Source: WQXF01 sp031552825
Lineage (GTDB): Bacteria; Bacillota; Clostridia; Christensenellales; Aristaeellaceae
Length of the DNA: 59,432 bases
NCBI GenBank assembly: GCA_031552825.1
Contig: JAVBMD010000035.1
Span: 1-59,432, forward strand
Direction: 5' to 3'
Below are positions 36,366-43,185 of this stretch, piece after piece. A model generated the notes under the pieces. That model was not told the DNA's origin. It ran no database searches and saw nothing but the letters and a program-made list of their open reading frames with translations. The stretch's first letter is position 1, and every line of letters begins with the position of its first letter. Position numbers and translations under genes: made by a program.

Positions 36366-37589
36366 CTACGGCTGTGCGCCTGCGTGCAAAATAACGGACT
36401 CGATAACGCCGCCCTCTCCGGCATGCAGTTCCAATCGGTTTGCGCCGGAATCGTACCAGTAGCTAGCGCCCGGCGTCATCAGCATATCGGAGGCCGCTTC
36501 CGCATCCACCTCGGTGGTGGCGTCCGGCTCGCCCAGCAGCACCACCGCATCTTCCAGCGTGCTCACACCGGGGCGCAGCCCATACAGATCCGCCAGCATC
36601 GCGCGGATGGCGATCACTTCGCCGACGCTGCCCTCCGACTCCGGATACATCGGCGAAATCAGGCGCACGCCCTGCATCAGCGGTGATTCGAATAGATATA
36701 GCGGTCCGTCCAGCGTAAAGTCAGGCTCGGCCTGCGGGCGGTACTGCTCGATGTATTTTTCCATCGGCTGCCCAAGCTGCGCCGGAATGCCCGGCAACGT
36801 ACCCGCCTCGATATCCCGAAGCACCTGTGCGGCGGGCTCCTCCGGTGCGGGGCGCAGCGCCAGCAGCGTTTCCGTGCGCGCATCCTGCTTCATCAACGGC
36901 TCCAACTGATAATAGAGCAGCACAAACGCCCCGCTCGTACCGCTAATCAGGCGATACTGTTCCGCAGGATAATAAACCACGATGCCTCGCTCATCAACAG
37001 AATAATTGTCCCGAGGCATGGGCAGCACGTCCGCGTGTTCGAGGTAGGCGTTGAAACCCTCCTTCTCGGCTTCGGCGGCAATCAGCGCTTCGAGGTGCGC
37101 GAAGGCTGTTTCCGCATTATCGAACAGATCCGCCAACGCGACATCCTGTCCCGTGTGCAGATCGACATTGAAGGTAATATAGGTCTGGCCAATGGCACCG
37201 TCGTGCAACTCGCCTTGCGCTGATATTACCAGCGAAAGCAAGCTTCCAGCGATCAGCGCGCGGCCTTCCATATGGATGCCAGAGCCAGCAGCCTCTCCGC
37301 CGCCCCACTCCTCTGCGCGCTCCAGCGTGCGCAGATACTCCTCGGTGTGCAAGCGCTCCGCAAGGCGCGCGTTGATTGCATCTTGCAAGGCGGCATCCGG
37401 ATGCCCCTCCAGCTTCGGAATCAACACATTGTTGCTGCCCACGCTGCGGTTCTCCATCGACACATGCACGCCCGGGAACTCAGCCGGCGCCTCGACTCCC
37501 GCCGCTATCGCGCGCGGCGGAACAAGGCTCCACCCCAACAATAGCACGGCCATTATTACGCTAAGCAAGCTCTTGCATCGCACGCGCAT
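36366..37589 (-). CDS. Exported DUF3298/RsiV-like protein
   Basis: The 407-residue product has a signal peptide (residues 1-29, ending RAIAA). The next 250 residues fit the DUF4163-DUF3298 arrangement found in RsiV and related exported proteins (for example DAALQDAINARLAER, TYITFNVDLHTGQDVALADLF and VDERGIVVYYPAEQY). RsiV of Bacillus is an anti-sigma factor that binds lysozyme, but this protein has no cytoplasmic anti-sigma region and no sigma factor gene beside it, so only the extracellular fold is shared. The remaining C-terminal 150 residues are unassigned. It has its own promoter (37618-37646). Confidence 0.82.
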   Translation of the reverse strand: MRVRCKSLLSVIMAVLLLGWSLVPPRAIAAGVEAPAEFPGVHVSMENRSVGSNNVLIPKLEGHPDAALQDAINARLAERLHTEEYLRTLERAEEWGGGEAAGSGIHMEGRALIAGSLLSLVISAQGELHDGAIGQTYITFNVDLHTGQDVALADLFDNAETAFAHLEALIAAEAEKEGFNAYLEHADVLPMPRDNYSVDERGIVVYYPAEQYRLISGTSGAFVLLYYQLEPLMKQDARTETLLALRPAPEEPAAQVLRDIEAGTLPGIPAQLGQPMEKYIEQYRPQAEPDFTLDGPLYLFESPLMQGVRLISPMYPESEGSVGEVIAIRAMLADLYGLRPGVSTLEDAVVLLGEPDATTEVDAEAASDMLMTPGASYWYDSGANRLELHAGEGGVIESVILHAGAQP

Positions 37590-37617
37590 TCCCTCCTACT
37601 CCCCTGCTTTTGTATCT

Positions 37618-37646
37618 ATTGTACCGTTGATTCCACAGGAAGTAAA
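37618..37646 (-). promoter_or_regulatory. Sigma-A promoter of the DUF3298-like gene
   Basis: On the minus strand TTTACT (37641-37646), a 17-base spacer and TACAAT (37618-37623), 29 bases before the start codon and just behind the dpaB terminator. Confidence 0.65.
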
Positions 37647-37670
37647 GGGAATACTATTGGAAATAAGCAT

Positions 37671-37693
37671 AAAAAAAGCAGGGATTTCCCCGC
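37671..37693 (-). terminator. Terminator after dpaB
   Basis: A 6-bp stem (37678-37683 with 37688-37693, one G.T pair) is followed on the minus strand by seven T. Confidence 0.8.
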
Positions 37694-37710
37694 TTTTCCT
37701 GCGCCCTGCG

Positions 37711-38283
37711 CTACGCGATGACCGGTTGCAACTGTGTGCCTTCCAGTGCCGCGCGCGCGGCATCGGGAATCCGCTCGAAGTAGGCGACCAGCGAAGCCGG
37801 TTTCCCTTTCGGGTCATCCTCGCCAAAGGGTACAAAATAGATGTTGCGCGCATTGAGCAACTGGCCGATATTCTTGGCCGCGGCGGCGAGCCCGTCGTTC
37901 GTAGAAACCGCGATCAACACCGGGCGCTGATTGCGCAGATGCGACTTCGCCGCCAGCAACGCGGGGGTATCGTAAATGCCCGCTGCCAGCTTCGCCAGCG
38001 AATTGCCGGTGCATGGCGCAATGACCATCAGATCCAGCAGCTTTTTCGGGCCGATGGGCTCAACCTCATCGAGCGTCACCCATGGCGCATGGCCGGTAAT
38101 CGCTTGCAGGTCACGCCTGAGCGCCTCAGCTTGATAAAAGCGCGTATCGATCGAGTTCACATGATACGAGAGCATCGGGAACACCGTAGCGCCGGCATCC
38201 ACCAGCGCCCGCACCTGCGGCATCACCTTCTCGAATGTACAAAAAGAACCGGTTAACGCAAAGCCAATGCGAATCCCTTGCAC
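37711..38283 (-). CDS. dpaB: Dipicolinate synthase subunit B
   Basis: Together with DpaA this flavoprotein-fold subunit makes dipicolinic acid from dihydroxytetrahydrodipicolinate in the mother cell; the acid is loaded into the spore core. The 190-residue product has the flavoprotein start IRIGFALTGSFCTF and VIAPCTGNSLAKLAAGIYD, both typical of SpoVFB. The start is taken as the GTG at 38283, with AAGGAG about 8 bases upstream inside the dpaA end; an in-frame longer version lies within dpaA. Length agrees with B. subtilis SpoVFB (about 200). Confidence 0.95.
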   Translation of the reverse strand: MQGIRIGFALTGSFCTFEKVMPQVRALVDAGATVFPMLSYHVNSIDTRFYQAEALRRDLQAITGHAPWVTLDEVEPIGPKKLLDLMVIAPCTGNSLAKLAAGIYDTPALLAAKSHLRNQRPVLIAVSTNDGLAAAAKNIGQLLNARNIYFVPFGEDDPKGKPASLVAYFERIPDAARAALEGTQLQPVIA

Positions 38284-38288
38284 TGCGT

Positions 38289-39128
38289 TCACTCCTTCAA
38301 TATTTCCTCCACGACCTCCAGCAGCACTCCCCCGGCATACATCGGCGCGTACCTGCCCGGCAAAGAGGGTTCGATCCATGCCCTTCTCCCTAACCGCTTT
38401 GCCGCCTCGAAATCTACGCCATAAGGCGCGCTCGCAAGGTCGATCACCCGCACATCCGGCCGTGTTTTTGCGAGCAGCGCCTCATTAAGTACCGGTGCTG
38501 GCGCGGTATTAAACACAAATTGCATCCTCGGCAGGTGGGCTTGCATCTCCTCCAAATCGCAAACCTCATATCCTTCCGCACGTATCCAAGCACGATCCTT
38601 GGCCTTGCGCGCCGCGATCATCACCCGCGCGCCCAGTCCCCGCAACATGCGCCCTAGCATACGCCCCAACCGGCCAAAGCCGATGATTAGACACTGGCTG
38701 CCATGGATGCAGGTATCAGAAGCCGCCATAGCAACGCTGATCGCCCCCTCGGCGGAAGGCACTGCGTTACCGATTGTAAAGGCCTCCTCCCAACCGGGAT
38801 TGTGCACGCGCCAACGATGCGTTTGCGCCGCCCCTTGTAGAATGTCGCCCAACGAACCGGTTATGACGACGGCCTCCTCCGGCAACTGCACGGCCAAATT
38901 CTGCGCGGGCAGAGGCTGTGTTGCCAGGGGGGTCAAGATCATGCCATCCCGTTCACAAAACGGGTACGGCAGCACAAATACATCGTATGATAAATCCGCC
39001 GGCCAAGAACAGGCGAAAGCCGCATCAAACTGATCCAGCCAGATCGCCTCCACTTGCCAGCCCTTTTCCCGCGCGATCTGCGCTAAATATCCGCTACGCT
39101 TATCGCCGCCGATCACCAGCATTCGCAC
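38289..39128 (-). CDS. dpaA: Dipicolinate synthase subunit A
   Basis: The dehydrogenase-like subunit of dipicolinate synthase (279 residues). An N-terminal domain (MRMLVIGGDKRSGYLAQIA) precedes a Rossmann domain with CLIIGFGRLGRMLGRML (about residue 150) and the segment DLASAPYGVDFEAAKRLG. The start can be the GTG at 39128 or the ATG two codons later; both have GGGGGAG upstream. dpaB follows after 5 bases. dapA, asd and dapG, which accompany it in Bacillus, are not here, as is usual in clostridia with this pair. It shows the organism makes endospores. Confidence 0.95.
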   Translation of the reverse strand: MRMLVIGGDKRSGYLAQIAREKGWQVEAIWLDQFDAAFACSWPADLSYDVFVLPYPFCERDGMILTPLATQPLPAQNLAVQLPEEAVVITGSLGDILQGAAQTHRWRVHNPGWEEAFTIGNAVPSAEGAISVAMAASDTCIHGSQCLIIGFGRLGRMLGRMLRGLGARVMIAARKAKDRAWIRAEGYEVCDLEEMQAHLPRMQFVFNTAPAPVLNEALLAKTRPDVRVIDLASAPYGVDFEAAKRLGRRAWIEPSLPGRYAPMYAGGVLLEVVEEILKE

Positions 39129-39158
39129 GTTCGCTCCCCCTCTCCCCCTGATACTAGC

Positions 39159-39185
39159 AGAATATGAGGGCGCAATCGATTCGTG
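39159..39185 (-). promoter_or_regulatory. Sigma-K-like promoter of dpaAB
   Basis: On the minus strand the -10 CATATTCT (39159-39166) fits CATANNNT, and an AC (39183-39184) lies 16 bases upstream. The last -10 base is G instead of A and the spacer is on the short side. dpaAB is under sigma-K in Bacillus. Confidence 0.45.
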
Positions 39186-39228
39186 CGCCAGAAATCGCCG
39201 CGCACATGCGAACTTTCGTGGTTTTTAC

Positions 39229-39257
39229 TTGACGCTGCGTGCTTCCCATGCTATAAT
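39229..39257 (+). promoter_or_regulatory. Consensus promoter of tRNA-Ser
   Basis: TTGACG (39229-39234), a 17-base spacer and TATAAT (39252-39257), ending 26 bases before the tRNA. Confidence 0.85.
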
Positions 39258-39283
39258 CATCCGCGTCGGTAAAACCGGCTTAT

Positions 39284-39374
39284 GGAGAGTTGGCTGAGTG
39301 GTCTAAGGCGCACGACTGGAAATCGTGTGTGGGCTAATACCCCACCTAGGGTTCAAATCCCTAACTCTCCGCCA
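39284..39374 (+). tRNA. tRNA-Ser (anticodon GGA)
   Basis: A class II tRNA. The acceptor stem is GGAGAGT (39284-39290) with ACTCTCC (39364-39370), followed by discriminator G and encoded CCA (39372-39374). The anticodon arm has stem CACGA/TCGTG and loop CTGGAAA, giving anticodon GGA for UCC and UCU codons. The long variable arm (GTGGGCTAATACCCCAC) and the T loop GTTCAAATC confirm a serine tRNA. Confidence 0.96.
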
Positions 39375-39399
39375 CGCGGGCTTTCTCGAGCCTTTGGTG

Positions 39400-39442
39400 C
39401 CTGCCTCGGTCGCTGTTCCCGCAGCGGTCGGGGCCTTTTTTT
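39400..39442 (+). terminator. Terminator after tRNA-Ser
   Basis: A GC-rich imperfect hairpin with the core CGCTG/CAGCG (39411-39415 with 39422-39426) runs into GGGGCC and seven T (39436-39442). Confidence 0.7.
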
Positions 39443-39454
39443 GCGTTGTCATCG

Positions 39455-39609
39455 TCAATCCTCGCGTTCTCGTGGTTTTGGGTTCACCAGCTCCCGGATG
39501 TACAGCAGCCCGTGCATGCCCTTGTGCAGGTGTGCCCAACAACTCACCACCTTAATCGTCTCTGGAAGGTCATGGTAATCGCAGTATCCGTCCGCGTGCA
39601 GATACCCCT
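39455..39609 (-). pseudogene. Remnant of an IS66-type transposase
   Basis: The minus strand encodes about 51 residues with the characteristic IS66 segment (KGYLHADGYCDYHDLPE, then CWAHLHKGMH), in which the second catalytic Asp lies in ADGY. The family normally has about 500 residues, and both ends are missing here. The frame ends at TGA (39455-39457) and on the other side runs into unrelated sequence. It is a decayed transposon scrap next to a tRNA, a common landing place. Identification rests on motif recall. Confidence 0.6.
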
Positions 39610-39616
39610 TGAAGGC

Positions 39617-39745
39617 GATAGCCGCGGTGCCTTTCTCATCAAAAAAGCCGGGGAAAAAATCGCCCAGCTGTTTGAGATTTCGAAGTTCACGCTATACAAT
39701 TATCTGGAAGAGTCAAGAACCGATAACGATTCCACCCCCATTTAA
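39617..39745 (+). pseudogene. C-terminal remnant of a DauR/YheO-like regulator
   Basis: The plus strand encodes about 42 residues (core GAFLIKKAGEKIAQLFEIS, then KFTLYNYLEE) that resemble the HTH_22 helix-turn-helix at the end of DauR/YheO regulators, followed by TAA. Upstream the frame runs into the antisense of the IS66 scrap, so the N-terminal PAS-like domain is gone. No ribosome site fits a start here. It looks like a gene cut by the insertion and later deleted. Confidence 0.5.
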
Positions 39746-39797
39746 GCCATCGGCGGCAAAAGCAGTTTTTCGCCCGCCGCGCGGAAATAGTTTAGCG

Positions 39798-39826
39798 CAC
39801 CGAACCTGCCGCCGCCTCATAGGATA
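39798..39826 (+). promoter_or_regulatory. Consensus sigma-K-type promoter of the cysteine-rich gene
   Basis: The -35 CACC (39798-39801) and the -10 CATAGGATA (39818-39826) fit mACm and CATANNNTA of Bacillus sigma-K exactly, with a 16-base spacer. Sigma-K acts in the mother cell late in sporulation. No good sigma-A boxes lie here. Confidence 0.7.
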
Positions 39827-39832
39827 TATCGT

Positions 39833-39874
39833 CTCCGCGTTAAACGAGGAGACGTAGCGTCTCCTCACGCGGAG
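39833..39874 (+). promoter_or_regulatory. 5' mRNA hairpin of the cysteine-rich gene
   Basis: An 8-bp outer stem (39833-39840 with 39867-39874) and a 9-bp inner stem (39846-39854 with 39858-39866) are perfect; five unpaired bases bulge on one side and the loop has 3 bases. Its first base is 7 bases after the sigma-K -10 box, so it would form the very 5' end of the mRNA, where such hairpins are known to slow decay. No T run follows. Confidence 0.75.
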
Positions 39875-39902
39875 CACACTCAAAACACTGTGAGGAAACG
39901 TC

Positions 39903-40673
39903 ATGAAAAATTTCTACAAGCATAATTGCTATGATCGCTGCGATTCCTGTGATTGCGCCGATTCTTGCGATTATCACCGGTGCTGCCCGCCGCCTTGCTG
40001 CTGCCCTTGCAGCCAGCCGTGCTGCGATGAGCACCCCCACGATAGAAAGTGTGGCTGCGTACCCAAGCCCGACCGGGGTGATTGCTGTTCCGTCGTAAGC
40101 GTAAACAGCGAAGGCCGGTATCAGCTTTCCCGCCTGAAAATCGATAATGGGCCGCTGACCAACACGGATTACAACTTTGCCGCTTACAACTTTAATCCGC
40201 GCGATATTGATCCTGTGGGCATGCAATCGGCAAGCGGCATGATTTATTTCTCTCGGATCGAGCTTAGCTGCCCGGTCAACCTTTCCCAGCTCTTCATGGG
40301 TGTCACCGACGCGGGTTCCGGCCTCACCGCCGGGCAAAGCTTTGTCGGAATATACGATGCCAACGGCAACCTGCTCGTGCTGACGCCGGATCAGAGCGGC
40401 TTATGGACCGTCGCCGGCCTATACGGCATTCCGGTAACCGAGACCCATCTGCCCATCGGCAGATACTATCTGGCCATCCTATCCAACGGCGCTCAGCCGC
40501 CAGAGTTTGTGGCCAGCCAAGCCGGTGCCGCCGCGCTGAACGTGTTCCTGACCGCGCCAAACTTGGCCTACGGACAGCTGCCGAATCAGGCGACGCTCCC
40601 GGCGATGGTGGATCTGAACACACTGACGCCACCGCCAATCGGCCAGCGGATGCCTTGGATCGCCTTGGGCTAA
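39903..40673 (+). CDS. Cysteine-rich protein with phage-tail-like C-terminal domain, putative spore surface protein
   Basis: The 256-residue product has no signal peptide. Residues 1-63 contain 20 cysteines in short runs (CDSCDCADSC, CCPPPCCCPCSQPCC) with His, Pro and Asp, a composition seen in cross-linked coat and exosporium proteins. Residues 64-256 form a beta-rich domain; MGVTDAGSGLTAGQSFVGIY and the following WTVAGLYGIPV recall a domain found in phage tail-fibre and related virion proteins. GAGG lies 9 bases before the ATG. The sigma-K-like promoter, 5' hairpin and own terminator define a single-gene mother-cell transcript. I infer a self-assembling, disulfide-linked spore outer-layer protein displaying a binding domain. 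The sequence does not prove this. Confidence 0.88.
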   Translation: MKNFYKHNCYDRCDSCDCADSCDYHRCCPPPCCCPCSQPCCDEHPHDRKCGCVPKPDRGDCCSVVSVNSEGRYQLSRLKIDNGPLTNTDYNFAAYNFNPRDIDPVGMQSASGMIYFSRIELSCPVNLSQLFMGVTDAGSGLTAGQSFVGIYDANGNLLVLTPDQSGLWTVAGLYGIPVTETHLPIGRYYLAILSNGAQPPEFVASQAGAAALNVFLTAPNLAYGQLPNQATLPAMVDLNTLTPPPIGQRMPWIALG

Positions 40674-40690
40674 TTCTCATTCAATGCAAG

Positions 40691-40732
40691 GGTCTGCCGC
40701 GTCGGCTTCATGCCGACACGACAGACCTTTTT
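40691..40732 (+). terminator. Terminator after the cysteine-rich gene
   Basis: The outer stem GGTCTG/CAGACC (40691-40696 with 40722-40727) and an inner GTCGGC/GCCGAC stem with a TTCAT loop are followed by five T. Confidence 0.88.
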
Positions 40733-40778
40733 GTAATCCTTGTTACAGAGTCCTGCCCACGTTGGTTTATACGCGCCC

Positions 40779-41171
40779 TTACTGCTGCGCGAACTCTACG
40801 CGCTCGCCGCTTGGGCCGACGAGGTGAAACCAGCGCGCCGTGCCCGGCCAATAGTCCGATACGCCGATCTCCTCTCTAGCAAACGGCAGCCCGAGACGCT
40901 TCGCCTCGGCAAACGCGCCTTCGATATCGTCAGTTGCGACCGCGATGTGGTCGATTGCGCCAGGCTCCCCTGCGATTTTGTCGCGCTCATAGGCCTCCAC
41001 GTACAGATCCGCCACCCGTAGGTGCACCACCCGGCAGGGCTTCCCCGCCTCCAGCACCTCGGTTTCAAACATGATCTCAGCGCCGAGCTTGCGATAGAAC
41101 GCGATGGTCGCGTCCATGTCCCGGGTGGGCAGGCCATAGTGATGAAATCCCCGCATAAATTGCTTTAACAT
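40779..41171 (-). CDS. VOC/glyoxalase family protein
   Basis: A 130-residue vicinal-oxygen-chelate protein with two beta-alpha-beta-beta-beta modules. It opens with FHHYGLPTRDMDATIAFYRK and has the second-module metal-side stretch IDHIAVATDDIEGAFAEAKR, ending RVEFAQQ; histidines and the terminal glutamate match metal ligands of the family. It could be a lactoylglutathione-lyase-like or sugar-isomerising enzyme; the substrate is unknown. It is the last gene of the CUT2 sugar locus, 17 bases after the aldo/keto reductase, with AAGGAGG before the ATG at 41171. Confidence 0.9.
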   Translation of the reverse strand: MLKQFMRGFHHYGLPTRDMDATIAFYRKLGAEIMFETEVLEAGKPCRVVHLRVADLYVEAYERDKIAGEPGAIDHIAVATDDIEGAFAEAKRLGLPFAREEIGVSDYWPGTARWFHLVGPSGERVEFAQQ

Positions 41172-41188
41172 TCGCACATCCTCCTTGC

Positions 41189-42178
41189 TCACACATAGCG
41201 GAGCGGCTCGATGATTCGATCGATTTCTGCCATTTCGTCGGGGTGAATTTCCCACGCCATGGCGCGCATGTTTTCCTCCAGCTGCTCGACGGAGGATACA
41301 CCGCCGATGATGCAGGTAACTTCCTCCTTCTGCCGCAGCCAGTTGACGCAGACCTCGTTCATTGGCCGCCCCATCTGCTCCGCAAAGGCGGCGAGCTGTT
41401 CATAGCAGGCAAAGTACCGCTCGTACGCCTCGCCGGAGAACTTGGGGTTGGCATTGCGGATATCGGCGGCGGAGAACTTTTTATCGCGTGTAAAGCGCCC
41501 GGTGAGCAGCCCCTGCATGTACGGGCTGTAGGGCAAAAACGCCTGCCCGTACTTGCGCACCGTGGCCAGCATCTCGTCCTCGGTCTTATACTCCAGCGGG
41601 ATACCGTGGTAGCTGTCGGTATTGCGCTCGAGCATGTTGTACAACCCCTGCTGGCACGCCACCGGCACGATCCGCATAAACGCCTCCACATCGGCCTGCG
41701 AGAAGTTGCTCAGGCCGATATAGCGGATCTTTCCGGCCTGCTGAAGCTCGCGGAGCGCCTGCGCCGTCTCCTCGATAGGGGTATCGTGATCCGGCCAGTG
41801 AAGCTGGTAGATGTCGATATAGTCGGTTTGCAGACGTGCCAGGCTGGCGTCGATCTCCCGCAGGATGCTGTCGCGGGAGAGATCGTTGCGGGTTTGGCGC
41901 TTCTCGTCCCAAAGCAATCCGCACTTGGAGGCGATGATGGCCTTGCCCCGCCGCCCGCCGACCAGCGCCTTGCCCAGCACCCGCTCGGCGTGATACCAGC
42001 CGTAGACCGGCGCGACATCGAAAAAATTGACGCCGCCATCCAACGCCGCGTGCACGATCTCGACGGATTTTTTATCGTCCGTATCGTCCCAGTCGCCGCC
42101 AAAGTTCCAGCAGCCGATGCCCAGCGCGGGAATTTCAGGTTCGATCATTCGAACCTTCTTATAGACCATCCTGCTCAC
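41189..42178 (-). CDS. Aldo/keto reductase
   Basis: A 329-residue TIM-barrel NADP(H) oxidoreductase. The catalytic tetrad is visible: Asp and Tyr in FFDVAPVYGWYHAERVLG, Lys in IIASKCG and His in YQLHWPD. The nucleotide-binding end IIGGVSSVEQLEEN is typical. The pattern is near the sugar-acting members (aldose dehydrogenases or glyceraldehyde-phosphate reductases). Its place behind a sugar importer suggests it oxidises or reduces the imported sugar. It follows the second permease by 16 bases. Confidence 0.92.
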   Translation of the reverse strand: MSRMVYKKVRMIEPEIPALGIGCWNFGGDWDDTDDKKSVEIVHAALDGGVNFFDVAPVYGWYHAERVLGKALVGGRRGKAIIASKCGLLWDEKRQTRNDLSRDSILREIDASLARLQTDYIDIYQLHWPDHDTPIEETAQALRELQQAGKIRYIGLSNFSQADVEAFMRIVPVACQQGLYNMLERNTDSYHGIPLEYKTEDEMLATVRKYGQAFLPYSPYMQGLLTGRFTRDKKFSAADIRNANPKFSGEAYERYFACYEQLAAFAEQMGRPMNEVCVNWLRQKEEVTCIIGGVSSVEQLEENMRAMAWEIHPDEMAEIDRIIEPLRYV

Positions 42179-42194
42179 GCTCCTTCTACGCTTG

Positions 42195-43175
42195 CTATTT
42201 CACGATAAGCCCTTTATGACTCTTATCGGAATTCATGAAGATAGCCACCAGCAGCAGCATGCCAAAAATGATCTGCTGCCACAGCCCATCCACGCCAATA
42301 ACGTTCATGCCGTTCTGGATGATGGTGATAAGCAGCGCGCCCAGCAGCGTTAAGAGGATGGTACCCTTTCCGCCGGTCATCTGCACGCCGCCGAGCACCG
42401 CCGCCGCGATCGCCAGCATGGTATACTGCGTGCCGACGGTGGGAATGCCGCTTTTGAGCTTAACGGCGAAGATGATGCCGCCGATGGCGGCGCCCAAACC
42501 CGAACAGAAGAAGGCGATGATCTTGCCCCGGCGTACGTTGCGCCCCATCAGCCACGTGGCGCGCTCATTGGCGCCGGCGGCGCGAATGGTACGCCCGGGG
42601 ATGGTAAATTGGTTGATCACCGAATAGACCAGCAGCACCGCCAGCGCCGCCACAAACAGCATTGGGATACAGCCGAAGAAGGTGATCTTTCCCCAGTTTA
42701 CAAAGGGCCACACGGCGGGCAGCATGGTCAGCGGCTGGCCGCCGGAGAGCATATACGCGCTGCTTTGCCAAATCGCCTGCGTGCTCAGCGTGGCGATGAA
42801 AGAGGGGACGCCCAGCCGCGTATGCAGCACACCGTTGAGCAGCCCGGCAAACATACCGTAGCAGAGCACCACTAGGTATGCCCACGGCCCAATGCTCTTG
42901 AGCAGCACCGTCAGCATCACCGCCGAACAGGAGGCGACGCAGCCGATCGACAGATCAATGGAGCCTAGCATCAGCACGAAGGCCTCGCCGCAGGCCATCA
43001 CCAGCACCGGCGAAAGGTCCTTGAGGATGTTGATGATGTTGCGCGGCCCCAGAAAGCTGGGGCTGATCGCCGAGAAAACCAGCGCGATGATGACCGCCGA
43101 CGCCAGTGCTAGGTACTTGGTCAGCGCTTCCCGGTTGCGGCCCATCTTGGCCAGAATCGAATTTTCATTGCTCAT
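42195..43175 (-). CDS. CUT2 sugar ABC importer permease 2
   Basis: A 326-residue RbsC-like permease with about ten membrane segments. Typical stretches are GEAFVLMLGSIDLSIGCVAS and GVPSFIATLSTQAIWQSSAYM, plus GGVQMTGGKGTILLTLLGAL. It differs from the 44725-45738 permease, so the importer probably uses a heterodimer. It lies 10 bases after the ATPase gene. The sugar is not predictable. Confidence 0.93.
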   Translation of the reverse strand: MSNENSILAKMGRNREALTKYLALASAVIIALVFSAISPSFLGPRNIINILKDLSPVLVMACGEAFVLMLGSIDLSIGCVASCSAVMLTVLLKSIGPWAYLVVLCYGMFAGLLNGVLHTRLGVPSFIATLSTQAIWQSSAYMLSGGQPLTMLPAVWPFVNWGKITFFGCIPMLFVAALAVLLVYSVINQFTIPGRTIRAAGANERATWLMGRNVRRGKIIAFFCSGLGAAIGGIIFAVKLKSGIPTVGTQYTMLAIAAAVLGGVQMTGGKGTILLTLLGALLITIIQNGMNVIGVDGLWQQIIFGMLLLVAIFMNSDKSHKGLIVK

Positions 43176-43185
43176 ATCGCGTCCC

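Noticed and set aside
39303..39542. 79-codon minus-strand frame over tRNA-Ser and its terminator
   Set aside because: It contains the familiar artefact sequence produced by translating tRNA antisense (RDLNPRWGISPH) and is not a gene.
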